Positions 26,101-39,509 of a stretch of DNA of 64,000 bases are shown here, in pieces (positions within the stretch are counted from its first letter, which is position 1; each line of letters begins with the position of its first letter). Position numbers and translations under genes: made by a program. Origin of the DNA: Pegea sp. RAD2-039 (taxonomy: Eukaryota; Chordata; Thaliacea; Salpida; Salpidae). The notes beneath the pieces are model-generated. The model did no database searches, was not told the origin of the DNA, and worked only from the letters and a program-made list of their open reading frames with translations. The stretch is taken from NCBI GenBank assembly GCA_034620365.1, contig JAQGEQ010000084.1, forward strand, positions 248,001 to 312,000. The letters run 5' to 3'.

Positions 26101-26193
26101 TCGGAAACACATTTTTTTACTTCAATATTTCGTGAGCTGACTAAATATTCACCTCTTCCTGCACCAGTTATTAATTTGAAAGAAAATCAATGA
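23143..26193 (+). CDS. CDK5R1-like: CDK5 activator, p35 family
   Basis: Three exons, 23143-23208, 24601-24720 and 25492-26193, all phase 0; 295 residues (human p35 is 307). The start MGNINSSE fits an N-myristoylation signal (Gly2, Ser6), as in p35, which is anchored to membranes this way. Exon 2 carries RSVFYGLTWKRLVE, matching the conserved basic segment of p35 (SIISVLPWKRIV). Exon 3 holds the cyclin-box activator fold: ASTSELLRCLGEYICRKC, RGVDRNLIAQGWQ, VVFVYMLCRD, LTCLYLAYSYMGNEISYPL and the final helices with HFFTSIFREL. It binds and activates CDK5 without being a true cyclin, mainly in neurons (family knowledge). A calpain-cleavable linker is likely in the divergent stretch between exon 2 and the core. 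Introns are 1.4 and 0.8 kb, long for this window. A uORF precedes it. Confidence 0.95.
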
Positions 26194-29100
26194 GCTGATT
26201 AAACAGGAATAACTTTTACTTCACTGCCTCTGAGCAACTCTATCTATTGTGTTGCCATCAGTCAATAATACTACTTAGCAAACAGCAGAATACCTGACGA
26301 GATTTCTTATAATGTTGGCAGATTTTTTTCACTGATTGCATTTCTATTTTTTGAAGTTGTTTTTTGATATCTATTTTAATATTTCCATTTCTGTATTTAA
26401 CAATTTCTGTACTTTATCTGTGAGTGTTAAAAACTTTGCAGTGGTAGCCTGGGTTGGCTGGCCATACTATCCCTAAAATGCTTTCGTGATAACTTGATAT
26501 TAGTACAAGATTGAATATTTGAATGTTCTGATGCATGCTAATTGTTGTCGTGTATAAAATTTAAAACATTTGTGAAATTTCTCCTAAAAATCTCGTATTC
26601 TGATGTTTTTATATATTTTACTGAAAATTATCAAAAATACAGTTGATAATGAAATATTTGTTAAACTGGAAAGTTTTTTAAAGTTAAAGTAAGTGAATAA
26701 TCAATACAACAGTTAGTTCACAAACTTGAAATCAGCTTGCAGCATTTTCAGATCTGATCTATTATTTATTAGTACATTTCTAAGTTTTCTTATTAGGGTA
26801 TTTTTTTAATAACTTGATTACTTATTTTTGTTTGACTATTTAAGATTACAGAGCAAATTTTTCTATCTTTACTTTTGTAGAGCAAATTCTTAGTCGCTAA
26901 AAATTAATCTAAATGTTAAGAAAATTGTTCTTCAAAAATTGGTCCAATAAAAGTTTTACGTTTTATAAACAATCATTCATAATTAAAACTTGAGAACAAA
27001 AGATGTTATTGAAAAGCTCATTTATTTTTGTGAATAAAAACTTAGAAAAACTCCTTAAACTTTTTTACTGTTAATAGAATTTCCTATTTTTGAGTTCAAC
27101 AAGCATTTAGATTATATTTAACAAATATTCTATTTAATTTCAATTTGATTTGCCAATATAATGTCTTGACTTTACTGACAGAATTTTTACTGGAGTCAAA
27201 ACTTTTGAATCAAGTATGATAGAAATTAGTATTTGACAACTTACTCCAGTTATTGAGCTAAGCAAATTGAGAATTTAAAGTTTTTATATATGTCCACGAA
27301 ATGCTTATTTATGTTTATTTATTTATAGCAAACTCGAGCTTATTTGAAAAAAAATCTTAAATTTAGAGCTCAATAACTTAATACAACTTTCAGATAGTTA
27401 TAACGAAGAAAACAATTAAATAAAACTATTATTTGATTTTTAAAACTGTTAACTTTCGTTACAGTCTAGAATTAACTAAAAGTTTTCACGTTAATTAAAT
27501 AAAAAAAATAAAAAAAGAAGAAATTAGATGGATGACAATTTCATCTTCAATTCATTTTGTAGAAACTGCCAAAAGTTAAAATGAAAATAAGATTAAAAAT
27601 AAAAGATTTTAAAATTTTTATGTTTGACGGAAAGCTTTGTTAAAATCGATAATTAATCAAACCAATATTTTTTTAATTTTAAACTTTTTTATATTAAAAA
27701 TCAAATTTTAATTGAAATCAAATCATTGTTTATGATAGTGAGAAATATTTTTAAATTATTTAAAATAATATCGATAAAAGTGCTGACTTTACTCAAGTTT
27801 TGAATAATTTAATATCTATCTTAACCAAAGGGCCTATAGAAAAAAATTAATAACTTGGAATCGAAATTCAGCTGCTATCTTCAATTTGAAAACTAGCATT
27901 TTAACAAAATTTTTAACCTAAAATAAATATATTTTATTTTTCTACAAATCAATGAAAGTGTCTTAAAATCAATATTGTTTGATTATTTTTTCTAAATTTT
28001 TGCTCAACTCTTTTCAGATATTAAGCTCGCAATAAATTTTTATTTCACCTAAATTAAGCTTCGTTGCAAAAATTTCATTTTCTTTTTGATATATTAAAAA
28101 AATAATTTTAATTCAAATTTCGAAAAAATTCATGAAATAATTTTCAAAAATTTCGACAAAAATGTGATTACATAACAAAAAACAGACTGTGCTGATTATA
28201 ATTCAATGAATAAAGTGTTAAAATTAATTAAATGAAAATTTTTATTGAAAATCATTAATTAGAAATTACTATAAAATTCATGTCTGAAAATTATGAAGTT
28301 ATGCAAGAAGGTAATTGTATGGTTGTCATATTTTTTAGTTTATTATCTATGCAAAAGCTGGAACATATTTGGGTTATTGATTAAAATGAAACAACTATTC
28401 TGTCACGAAAATACATCAAAAAATTTATATCATGTGCTCTGATGGTTTTTCTCTCTGATTTGTTTTTAAAACTCTTTTTGAAATCTTTCATCCTTTGATT
28501 AAGCTCATATCTTCCCCATATTCTTTTATTTAATTGACTTTTAGATATAGTGAATTGCATCTTCACTATAATTCAGTTCTTTAGTTCAAAAACAGTTTAA
28601 GATTAATGGCTATATAATGATTAAATTTACCTAAATATAAAGTTTTTTTTTGGAATAAATTATTAATTTGTATTTCCAAAACATAGCTCAATTGGCATAT
28701 ATATAAAAAAGATTGAAAATATAAAATAAATTTCAAACAAACCCAAATAGATTTCTGAGTTTTATTTAATAATAACTCGTTCAACCATTATCAAGTATCA
28801 TTGACAAATTCCGAATGCATAGCCAAAGTTAGAATGCATAACCGTTTTTTTTAATTTTATTTTTCTAAAATTTATCAAAATAATCGGCACAAAAAATGGC
28901 ATTAATTATAAAAATTACTTAAAATCAATTTGCAACAACTTTTTTCCATTCGTCATTTTACAGCTAAAAGTATATAGAATAGCTTTCACAATAATTACTA
29001 TTTACAAGTATCTGCGTATAATTGCTAAAATGTATTTTATAGACAAGATGAATTAATTGCTTAAATATTGCTTCTAATGTTTAAAGTTTAAGTTCTGCCT

Positions 29101-30900
29101 AAAACTTTCAACTAAAAACTGGGCTAAGTAAGTGTATGATAATAATCTTTCATCAGACTACTTTTCAGGTGCTTATTTTATACGCTTAAGATAAGTAATT
29201 TTTGAGCGCGATTTTGCGTCTTCTACCTTTCACTTCTAAACGTAAAATTTTTCTGTAAATTTTTATATAATAGTTTTTTTTACAGAAATTTTTATAGATC
29301 AAATGTTTTTATTTGATCCTGTTCTCTACTTGACTTTTGCACCAGCGTTGCTTGCATTACAAGTTAAAGTTCTCATAAAACGGACTTAAATATGTCATCT
29401 AAGATTCCTTTTAATAACTAAGACTTGGAATTTACATTTAGAAAAAAGTTTGTGACTTTTCTTCACATAAGATAAAAATGAGTTATTTCACTGTTGCTGT
29501 GTTATGCAACTTTTTCCTTTGCTTTCTTTTAATCAGATGAACAATTTTTCCCAAAGGATTTCTACTGTATACTTGAAATTTTTGTTAGATTTTAGTTTGG
29601 TTCTAAAAATAATATTGACTGTGTAAGCTACTGGGTTTGTGCCAGGTTGCATTTATAAGTTATGCCTTGCCTACCAAGGCTACCCATATTAGAAGCCAGG
29701 TTACAAAAAATTACAATGTTGTCGTTTTTCATAAAACTATAAAAATATAGGGTGAAGACTATTTTGCAAGATCTCCGATTCTCAAATCTATCATGCTCTC
29801 GATCGTAAGTTTGCCGCATTTATGAATCACTTAGAAAAATTAAATCTTTTTTCAATTGTCAGCTATTAATTATAGATAAAATATTTTTTGATTTTTTTTA
29901 TATCTACTTGATCTGCATTTTCAAACTTCACTGTTGCAGAACCCTAACAACTCAAAGTAACATAATGTTTTTACGACATAATTGAAATTTGTCGTTGTGA
30001 CTACCTTTCAAGATTGCGTCTATAGATACAAGATCAGATCAGAATTACATCTTTAATCTTTATACTGCTTTCTTAAAAACAAAAGGACATGAACTTACTT
30101 GATGGTTAGTTTTTATTCCAATTGGTAAAAGAGACTGTTTGTTTTATAGTTTTGCAAATATTTTACTTTATTTATTTAAAAGTAAACTTTTTTGCTTACA
30201 TAATAAACAAACTTTCATAATATAATTAGATTATTTTTTTTGTTTTCATAATTTCTAATTTTTAATTGGTTAGTTTTTTATAATTATAACCAATTAATAT
30301 TAATTGATTAATTTTCATTAATGTTCTCGTATGTCCATAAAGCTAAAAATCAAACTCTAGTTATTGATAGAAATAAAATTAAATTTAGAAAATAAATTTT
30401 CATCTCATTACTACTTTTGACGCATAACATTTTTGAAAATTTTTTCGCCGATCTATTTACAGTTATATTGTATCTTTTTTGTTAAACTTTTTAAGTAATA
30501 TCACTTATACTGTTTTGTTAAATTAAACCAAAGTTTAATTAATTTTTGATAAATCTATAATTTATATATTGTATACATTATCAAGCTTTAATTTTTTTGA
30601 TAAATTTCTTTAGCTCAAAAAAATTGACCAGAAAAATGTGATTTTTCTGCAAGAGAAACATATTTTGTTTAAACATTTATTTTAAACAAGTATCTTATGT
30701 TTAGAAAGTATAATGACCGAAATATTTATATTTTCATGAAAACGTGAAAAATTATAGTGCAGCGAAACTACATTTGTTTACATTTTTATGATTTGTTGGT
30801 ATAATAAACAAAAATATTTTTGAAATCACTGATCTAAAAAATTTATTTGTTTAATAATTTTCATCAAGAAGTCTTAAACAAACATTAATTTGTAAACTTA
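26194..30900. other. AT-rich intergenic stretch between p35 and KLHL10
   Basis: About 4.7 kb. The first few hundred bases are probably the p35 3' UTR. No exon chain, RNA gene or repeat recognised. A slightly GC-richer patch at about 29630-29820 has an open frame on the minus strand with no support. Confidence 0.5.
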
Positions 30901-30936
30901 TCAGATTCACCAAAAAAACTCAAAACTAATGAAAGA

Positions 30937-33888
30937 ATGAATTTTAATGAGCTTATAAATGACTCTCATATTTCGAAATGGCAAGCTACACATGAAACAT
31001 GGAAGGTTTTTGATCAGCTTCGTTCCAATGGATGTTTTTGTGATATTGTTTTAAAGTCAAATGATGGAGTTACCTTTCCCGCTCATCGCTTAATTATTTG
31101 CACTTGCTCTCAATACTTCAGGTTTGTAGAAACAGAAAAACATTCAAAGAGTATGAATGATAAATTATGTCATCACTAATACATTACAACTCAATCTTTT
31201 ATTTTAAGGTCTTTGTTTAGTGGAAGATGGCATGTCGATTCTAACCAGGATATTTATTTTCCTGAAATTAAAAGTGAAATTCTTAGAAAAGTTATAACAT
31301 TCGCATATTCAAGAGAAGTAAAATTACTTTTTTTCTGAGTAAAGAAGATACTATTTTATCAACCATATATTGTTGTGTTGTTGTTTTTACTTGTGTAAAA
31401 GCCAATATTTTTTGCCAGGTGGATTTAAACTCTGATTTAGAAGCAAAAGAACTTTTATTAGCATCAAATCATCTTTGCATAGAAACTTTATCTGCAAGAT
31501 GCATTGAGTATTTATCAAAAAGATTATTTCCTACCACATGTGTCAGTCATTGGTGCTTTGCAAAGTGTGTATGACTTCAACAAGAGTTTTTGATTATCTT
31601 TAAAAGCTTTTTCATATATCTTTCAGACTATATTGTTGTATTAATCTCTGTAAAGTGGCTGAAGAGTATATTCTGAAAAATTTTCTTGAAGTTGCTCTAG
31701 CTATGACTGATAAAGAAGAAAAGTCTTTGATGAATTTAAACTCTGATGAATTTTTGTTGCTAATTTCTCGTGATGAGCTACAACTAGATAATGAAGGGAT
31801 CGTATTCTTCTTAATCATCAAGTAATTTTGCTGAAGTTGTCTTTAAATCAGTTGATTGATTTTATTCAGTCGATGAATTTTTTTAAATAAAAAAATCAAT
31901 GATGGTTTTGTGATTTAGCAGTTATTTTAATGATTAAGTAGCTTCAAATCTATAGAAAAGTTAGTCTCTTGTAGAAAGTGAGAAAGTTGTTTGAATTTTT
32001 AAAAGTAGCTTTGATAAAAGTTACACAAAGTTGAAAATCCTTTTAAAATCACAGATGGTTTATGAGAAATCAAGATGAAGAAGGTCTAATATCCTTATTA
32101 TATGGAATTAGGTGGCTTACATTACCAGCTAGCTATGTAGAGAAAGTTATATTTCAATATCCAATAATTCAGCAAATACCAAAAGCCAGGTTTGTTAGAA
32201 AGAGTCAGGTTTTGATATAGTTTTTGTAGAATATTCATAAAGTGAAGAAATATATTAGAAATTATTATCTACCAAACATTTTGTAGAGCTTTCATGGAAG
32301 ATGTGATTCAAATAATTAATGAAATTTCATTGAATACTACAATTTCAAGTTCTCAAATTTCGAAAATATTTGGTGTAGAAAGATCAAACTCATATTCAAA
32401 GTTAATTCAAAAGTTCAATAAACCCCGTCACTGTCAGCATTTGATCTTTGTAGTTGGTGGTTGGTGTGGTAAATCACCAACTAACTCTGTTGAGATTTAT
32501 AACTGGAAACAACATAGTTGGTTTTCAGCAAAATCATTTTTCTCTGAGTTTAATCAGGTTGAAACTGAATTGTAAAAGCTTAAAGTATTTAACAAAAGTT
32601 TTCATAATGATTATTTTTTACATCTACATAAAACTGTAAGGCTTATTGAGTTGTTATTGACAAATCAAATTAACTATACAAGATAAACCTTAATAAAAAA
32701 ATTTATTAATCATGTAATTTACAGAAACGCAGAGCATACCACGCAGTAGTGGCAGTTGGCCATTATATTTACATTATTGGAGGTTTTGATGGTCAAACTA
32801 TTTTCAACTCATGTGACAGATACGACTTAACCACATCTAAATGGACTTCAATGTGTGGAATGATGAGAAGGTTTTCTTTAATTTAACACTAAATAATAAA
32901 CTTTTAATCGATCACTGTTTATCTTGTAGACGTTGCTATGTTTCTGTTACACAATCAAATGGTAAAATATTTGCAATAGGCGGTTCAGATGAAATGCCAT
33001 CTGATACCAGGCTTCGATCTGTAGAATACTTTTCACCTAGTTGTAATACTTGGACCTCTTTACCTGATATGAAAGAACAAAGAAGTGATGCGGGTCAGAA
33101 AAACAATCTTTAAGATACAAAACATCTTGAAACTTTCTTCTTACATAGGAGCTTGTTTCCTGAACAATCAAATTTTTGTTGCTGGAGGTTTCACTGGAAA
33201 GGAATGTGTTGCTTCTGTGGAATTCTACAGTTTCATCACTAATCAATGGACCAATATTACACCAATGGAAGTCCCGCGTTCTGGGGTCTGTGTGGCCGCT
33301 TATCTTGGCCATTTGGTTGTGTTAGGTGGCTTTGATGGTCAATCAAGATTAAAAACTGTCGAATATTTTGATTATGAAGAACAGACATGGTGTAAGATGC
33401 CCCAAATGTTGACTAAACGGTAAAAATCAACATTTTGTTGAAGTACTTTTTACAAATTGTAGATTTGTTACAGATCTAACTTTGCAACTTGTGTTATTGA
33501 TCGACAAATTTATGTAATGGGCGGCTTTAATGACCCGTCCACTTGTGCTGAAACAGAATGTTTTAGTACAATTTGTCACGAACAAGAAAGTGTCTGCAGC
33601 AATTGTTATGGTCGTGCAAATTACTTTTCATTTTTAAATACAGCTGCTAATCAAGGTAATGGAGACTGCCCTCGGCATACTGAAGTGTCTTATAGTCAAG
33701 TTCTTTCTGAATGGAGCTTTCAAGGACTCCCTCTATGTAGTTGTCAAGTTAAATATAACAAAAAACCTCTTTTTAACAAATCTTCAAGCTCTCATCGCGG
33801 CAGATGGAAAAATCTGCCAAAAATGGCCATTGAAAGAAGTGCGCATAGTTGCTGTGTAGTTGATAACCCATTTTCTTCTTTTCATTGA
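30937..33888 (+). CDS. KLHL10: BTB-BACK-kelch protein, KLHL10-like CUL3 adaptor
   Basis: Ten exons: 30937-31121, 31209-31317, 31419-31564, 31627-31821, 32055-32189, 32287-32557, 32725-32870, 32930-33093, 33149-33419 and 33474-33888. All phases fit; 678 residues against 608 in human. The BTB domain (about 20-120) has CDIVLKSNDG and HRLIICTCSQYFRSLF. BACK (about 125-270) follows. Six kelch blades start at GGWCGKSPTN, GGFDGQTIFN, GGSDEMPSDT, GGFTGKECVA, GGFDGQSRLK and GGFNDPSTCA. RRCYVSV, EQRSDA and the SNF/SCCVV blade match KLHL10 best. KLHL10 is a spermatid CUL3 ubiquitin-ligase adaptor in mammals and flies; a male germline role is inferred. The last blade carries an extra Cys-rich segment of about 75 residues. 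A three-codon uORF (ATG 30929) has a stop overlapping the main ATG. An AATAAA follows at about 33963. Confidence 0.92.
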
Positions 33889-34393
33889 TGACAGATTTTT
33901 TAACTTTTTTTTTATATCTGATTGAACTTTATCTTTCGAATTGCCATTTTCCAAAACTTAAGAATAAAATTCGACTCTATTTTATTTTATCAAACCTCTA
34001 AACTATCAAGAGACTTTCTTGTTAAATAGTTTGTAGGTAGCTTTTGTTCATAAATTTAGATTCATAACCTTTCACTTTTACATTAAGCTATTAACACTGA
34101 AGTTTACAAAACACTAGCATCTAATACAATAAAATATAATTTCAAATTGCTGCTGCTTGTTAATAGTTTAATAACTTGTAATACACAATTTTACATTTGA
34201 GATCTTGATGTAATTGTAAACATTTAAATTCTGCAAATTAAATGAGATGTTAGTTTTTTTTACAAAAGTACAATGTTTTTATCTTATTTTTAGATTAGTT
34301 TTGGCAGTTATTATACTTTCATATTATCAGATTAAAAACTTTATTGTATGGATATAAGCTGAATATTTTCAATAAAACTTACATTTAATTATT

Positions 34394-37300
34394 TCATTCT
34401 TCAGAATAATCAGGAGCAGATTTGTTGAGCTTTTTCTTAGGAACAATTATTCTTGCTAATATTGCAAATATCACTCTACAAAATTGTTTCAGTTCATAAA
34501 TAGATCAAAAATATTCATTTCAGTAACTTTTTTCATCGTAAAAAAAGATATGATAAAAAATGTAACGGAAAGTGAATATTTAAAGATTATATAAAGTGAA
34601 ATTACATTTATTTTTTTTAACTGTGTTTCCTAACCTGAATTTATAGACTCATACAAGCCTAGAAAGGTATCTAGTTGAGTCAGTTATCACTATTTACTTT
34701 ACAGATTGTTAGTTTATAAAGCTTGAAGGTAATAAAAATATAATTTTAAATAAATCAAAATGTTTATATATTCTAATATATAGATTGATTCTGTAGATTG
34801 TATGTGTAACTTAATCTACGTCTTCAGCTAAAAAAGGTTGTGTTCGTTTCCCATACAGCTAAGAACTTACAGTAAAATCAAATTTTCTCCAAGAGTTAAT
34901 ATTCTCTTTTTTTCTGTGTTACTTCCGACATCAATGTATTTGTTTGTGATAACAGGTTCTAGAAAAACACTTGCTAATAATATCAACAAAATTTTGATAT
35001 AATTTGAAAACTATTTTCTTGATTAATTTAACTTTTAATTTTATTTCTTAAACTTACCTTTTACAAAAATGTTCATATTACTTAACGCCTGGCGGCTTTC
35101 GGATTGACTTTCATCAGCATATCGTTTTTTCCGGCTACTTCTACAGAACTTATTGTACACAGATGCAGTACATTGGGCAATAACAGTTTGGAATGTTATT
35201 AGCGATCTTTGTTCACTCTATAAAACCAAGTTTCATACAAGATAGTAAAAACACTCAAACAAGAAAAATAAATCTTCATAAGCATCACTTATGATAAATG
35301 CCAAAGTAGGCGAGGTTTTAGAACCTTCAACCACTGCAATAATAAGTATTTAAAGTAGTAGGGTGGCACATTTACGTAAGCGGCAAATTATTCTACTGTC
35401 ACTCAACTCAAATACACCATAACCACTGAGCTCAGAACTTGTCTGGTTGACAAATCCACCCGTATGGCTTAATTAATAAATTCTCTGTTCGGGTTTTCAA
35501 GATCGGTATCAACAGACGAGCACACAAAAGCATTTACAATCAAGACAAAAATGGTGATTGATAAAATAGAAATTTCTTATACAACTTAAAAGTAATGTAA
35601 TTATGTTATCTCACATTCATTGTGCTGACCATTTCGAACATTTTTATTCTAAATTCAGTTACTTCGGAACTGTTATCGGTGATTATAACATTTGGACTAA
35701 ATCGTGGTAAACTTCCTTCGGTAACGTATTGGAGAGGAGTTTTGTCTTTCGAATCTTGAGAAGATACTTCCCAAATTCGTGTAAACACCCCATCCGGCAA
35801 AGATCGGGCAACAGTACTGAGATAAACTTGCTTACCAATTTCATACTATAATTATTACAAACTCAAATTAGTCAAAAATGTTATAAAGATGAAATCAAGA
35901 TCACAAACTTTTATTGGATTTCCTGTGGCTTCGTTTGTAAGGTTCGCGTCGCTGTAAACTTTACGTAAACTGCCAAAGAATTCCTCAGCAGTGGCTGTTT
36001 TTGTAACACTTGCTGAATAGGAATATGGAATTCTACTGACTTTAAAATAAGCCTCACACTTAACATTAACTGGAGGATAACTTTTTCCCGTTTCACTCAC
36101 AGCTTGGATCATATTTGAAACTTTTATTGTATCACTGTCTTGTTGTATCTGTTTTATAAAAAGAAATTGAGTTTAGTTAGCCATCGAAAGTCAAACCCAA
36201 CATCGGCGGTTCCTGTCTTCGTTTTAAAGGTAACTGAAAACGCGATATAAAATCGCTCAGTATTGATACCATCAATTGGGAGGGTATCGCAGCGAATCGC
36301 TCCGAATAGCGATCTCTACTCCCCAAATGAACAAAAGAGAGAAGGAAAACTAGCTTTAAAGAAAAGGAAAATGAAGAAGCCCTAAAATGTTTAGCTCTTT
36401 TTCATTTCACTTTGTTTTGCTTTGTTCTTGACAATATTTCTAAAGCACACCCATGATGGTCGTTCTTGGTGGAAGCAGATCATTATTACAATATTAATGT
36501 ACAAAAAATTAAAAACTGATGTTTTGTAAAAGTTTTTCTTGATATAAATAACTTGAAACATAATTTTATCAAAATATCAGAATTTTTCAAGATTAGTCTT
36601 TGTTCACAATGATTTAAACTCCCGAAATGTATTCTAAAAGTTATCCTGATATTGACACTAAGTCTTCAAGCTCTTATTTATAAGGTATATGAGTCACCTC
36701 AATAGCTGTATTGGCTGCCAGCAGTGGAATCTGAACTAATAATCCATCGGACACAGAGCTAGAAAAATCACAGACAGGAAGATTAGAGCCACCGACTTGA
36801 AGATCTCCACATTGCAAGCCAAATATTCTACAAGTAGGGAAGAGAGCACTGCTTTTATCAAAGACATTCGTGGAGTTAAGGATGATTGGTCCTACAAACA
36901 ACAATTTTTAGCTTTCGAAACAGCGATTGAAGATTGCACTCACCAAAAACCTGTCGATCCAAACAAGCATATTTAGATATTCGGCTGACAACATTATCCT
37001 CGGTCAAAGACTTGCCAAAATTATTTGGTTTTTTGAAGAAGAAGACATTGTCGCAAGGTTCATTTGGGTTGTTGCAAGCGATCTTTCTAAATATCAATAT
37101 TTTCATAGAATCGTTACGATTAGTTCATGTGATCATATAACCGATGATATTTCAGTGGATCTTCAGTCGGGAATAACCCGCTCATCCCATCAAGAACAGG
37201 ATCATACTGAATGACGGTGAGACTGTCCACAAAATCGATCGGTTTTTTTATTAAAAGTGTAGACAAACTGTTCTTAACATAATATGGCGCTAATACAAAT

Positions 37301-38109
37301 GCTGTAAGTATTATAAAATTAAATTAAGAGCTTTAGTTGTCATGACAAAGCTCACCTGTTGTAGCTACCTTTGATGTATCTCCGTTATAGTCGTCGGCAC
37401 CAGTATACGTGGCTGGGTCTCTCTGTAACAATCTTAAAAGGTCGATAGTCCACGCAGATGATGAGTTACAGTCACTCCGCGGTTGCGCGTCTATGTAGCT
37501 TATCACTGCGTCAATGTCACTTTCTGTGTACCTGTTCAAACCGGTTTTGATTATGTTCGTTAGTACCTTTAGTAGTAATTACGTGGTTAGAACATTAGGT
37601 TCGGACCGCTTTGAGAACAGCACCACTGAAACACGGTTTGTTGGTTTTCCTACATCGCTACGGATGAAGTTTAGAAAGTTTTTGATGTCATTTTTGTAAT
37701 TCTTTGAGTAAAAAAAGAGTTAAGTGATGAATTTTTGGCTCTTACAAACCTGAAAATTAGCTGAATAACTGTCAACTCCAGTAATAGAGTATATCGAACA
37801 GTCTAAAGCTTGAATTTGACTGCCGAAATTGATAAAAACCAATATTTCCTTCTCGCAGACGGTACTAGCTATGCACGTTTTATTATCGGTATCTACATCA
37901 TATCCGCAAGGACATGCACATTGAGGTTGTCCAGTTCCTCTATAGATACAAGCTTCCTCACATCCAAATGTGTCACAAGGATCACTTCCATTTGCAAATG
38001 TGATCAAAAGAACTGATGAAAGATGAAGTCAAATTTTATTAAAGTGAATAAAAGTATTCTTACCTATGCTGTACATAGTTAGGAAAAGATGTAGCTTCCA
38101 AATTTTCAT
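34394..38109 (-). CDS. ZP-domain type I membrane protein with EGF and degenerate VWA modules
   Basis: Twelve exons: 38109-38064, 38012-37750, 37701-37583, 37531-37356, 37301-37142, 37086-36944, 36891-36698, 36148-35909, 35845-35615, 35217-35058, 34958-34871 and 34475-34394. All phases agree; 633 residues. In order: signal peptide (MKIWKLHLFLTMYS...), EGF-like Cys module (about 27-65, CDTFGCEEAC, CACPCGY), a VWA-like fold (about 72-210; the metal-site Asp is absent, reading FINFGSQI), a Cys-containing middle, then a ZP module whose C-terminal half includes FRIKMFEMVS, IAQC and KFC. A furin site RKKR (553-556), a transmembrane helix (about 602-620, ILLVIFAILARIIV) and a 17-residue tail follow. 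ZP proteins polymerise into egg coats and apical matrices after furin cleavage; that role is inferred. Intron 7 holds a LINE tail. It converges on KLHL10. Confidence 0.85.
36283..36500 (+). mobile_element. LINE 3'-end fragment in intron 7 of the ZP gene
   Basis: It starts with IAANRSE-like coding (RTE/CR1-type RT C-terminus, family pattern AADRSEWRSL) and runs through TTTTGCTTTGTT to GATCATTATTACAATATT. The same order of blocks is found at 39143-39355 on the same strand, about two-thirds identical by eye. It lies antisense to the host gene. Confidence 0.7.
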
Positions 38110-38789
38110 TTTATTTTCTATGTAAATAGAAGAATAAGAAAAAACTCAAAACTCGAAAGTAAAAATTCTAAGTGAAAAAATAAGTGTTTAAACTTTAAAT
38201 AAAAACAAAATAACTTTAATTTTACATAAATATTCAAATATTCTACAAAATACTTTTAAGCTTATATAACTAATAAACATTTTCAAATAATCATAAGTTT
38301 ATTACAAAACAAATAATAAATTAGAAATTGACAAATCTTTGATAAGTTTTATACTGCTTTATTAGATCAATTTTCTAGAATAAGTTATAATTCTTTATTT
38401 TTCTACATTTTTATGTTTTTTTTCATTGTGTAGGAAATATCATTCGTCACGCAGGAAATCACTCAAACAAGCTTGTAACTGAATTGCTAGAAGATACTTT
38501 GTTTTAGTTTAAAATAAACTTTTCTAACAATTAGTGCCAACTTTTGAAATTGATAGAAATATATTCATTTACTAAGTTTTAACGGTTATACTGAATAACA
38601 TAATAACGACCTATATTGTCAAGGATGGTTAATGTAAAGCTAATGATTCATTATAGACTATAATGAAACAAACTATTATTTTTTTAAGTAAGTAAATATT
38701 GTATCATTTAAGAGTTATTGTTAGTAAATAATTTAGTATTTGCAAAATCTAAATAAAAAAAACAAAAGTTCTTAGTTAAAGTGTCAAAG

Positions 38790-39355
38790 CTCCACAACCA
38801 ATCAACATTGATGGCTGTAAAGTTGAGACTGTAGATAATTTTGTTTATCTCGGCTCAAAAATAACATCATCAGTATCAATCGATGCCGAGATCAGCATCT
38901 GCATTGGTAAAGCATCTAGTACATTTATACGGTTCACTTCCAGGGTCAAGGATAATCTAAAGCTTTCTCAAAATCAAAGCTGCAATCTATAAAGCCTTTG
39001 TCTGCAGTACGCTACTTTACGCTAACGAAAAATTTCGTTTGCATATAAGTTAGCAGCAAAAGGTTTCAAACATGAAAATCTTGGAGCGCACTGACCTAGC
39101 AATAATGTACAGCATGATACCAGTACCAGCAATTAGGTAGATATTGCAGCAGATCGCTCCGAATGGCGCTCTCTACTCTGCAAACAACTGAAGGAGAGAA
39201 AATAAAAACCAGCCTTAAGGAAAATTAAAAAACTCTAAAAATGTTTAGTTATGTTTTATCTTCCAGTATTTTGCTTTGTTTTTACCATCCTCACTTATAG
39301 CCCATCCAGCATGGCCGTTTTGGCGAAGTAGGCCTTATCATTATTATTATACTCT
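38790..39355 (+). mobile_element. LINE 3'-terminal fragment (RT C-terminus plus tail)
   Basis: The frame reads VETVDNFVYLGSKITSSVS, then SRV, then (after frameshifts) AADRSEWRSL, a familiar C-terminal signature of endonuclease-reverse transcriptase proteins of non-LTR elements. Stops and frameshifts interrupt it. It ends in a run of TCATTATTATTA. Only the last part of the element is present. The 3' half pairs with the copy at 36283-36500. Confidence 0.8.
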
Positions 39356-39378
39356 TCACAAAACCTGATGAATGAATC

Positions 39379-39506
39379 GAAATACCATGTGTTACATCTT
39401 TTACTTTCTATATTTTTGGCTAAATAGATGTTATTTGTGAGAATGTGTGTTACCGAGAGGTTCTCTTTTCAGGTACCCTCCTTCGCATTTATTGAAATAA
39501 ATAAAT
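39379..39506 (+). repeat. AAAT-tailed dispersed element, copy 2
   Basis: It shares CCATGTGT, TAGATGTTATTTGTGAGAATG, GTACCCTCCTTCGCATTTA and a GAAATAAATAAAT tail with copy 3, and most of these with copy 1. It lies directly 3' of the LINE fragment but has its own distinct tail, so it is probably a separate insertion. Confidence 0.8.
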
Positions 39507-39509
39507 GTA

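Noticed and set aside
28280..28381. Short ORF starting MSENYEVMQEGNC
   Set aside because: Only 33 residues in a long desert; no neighbour exon could be joined with confidence.
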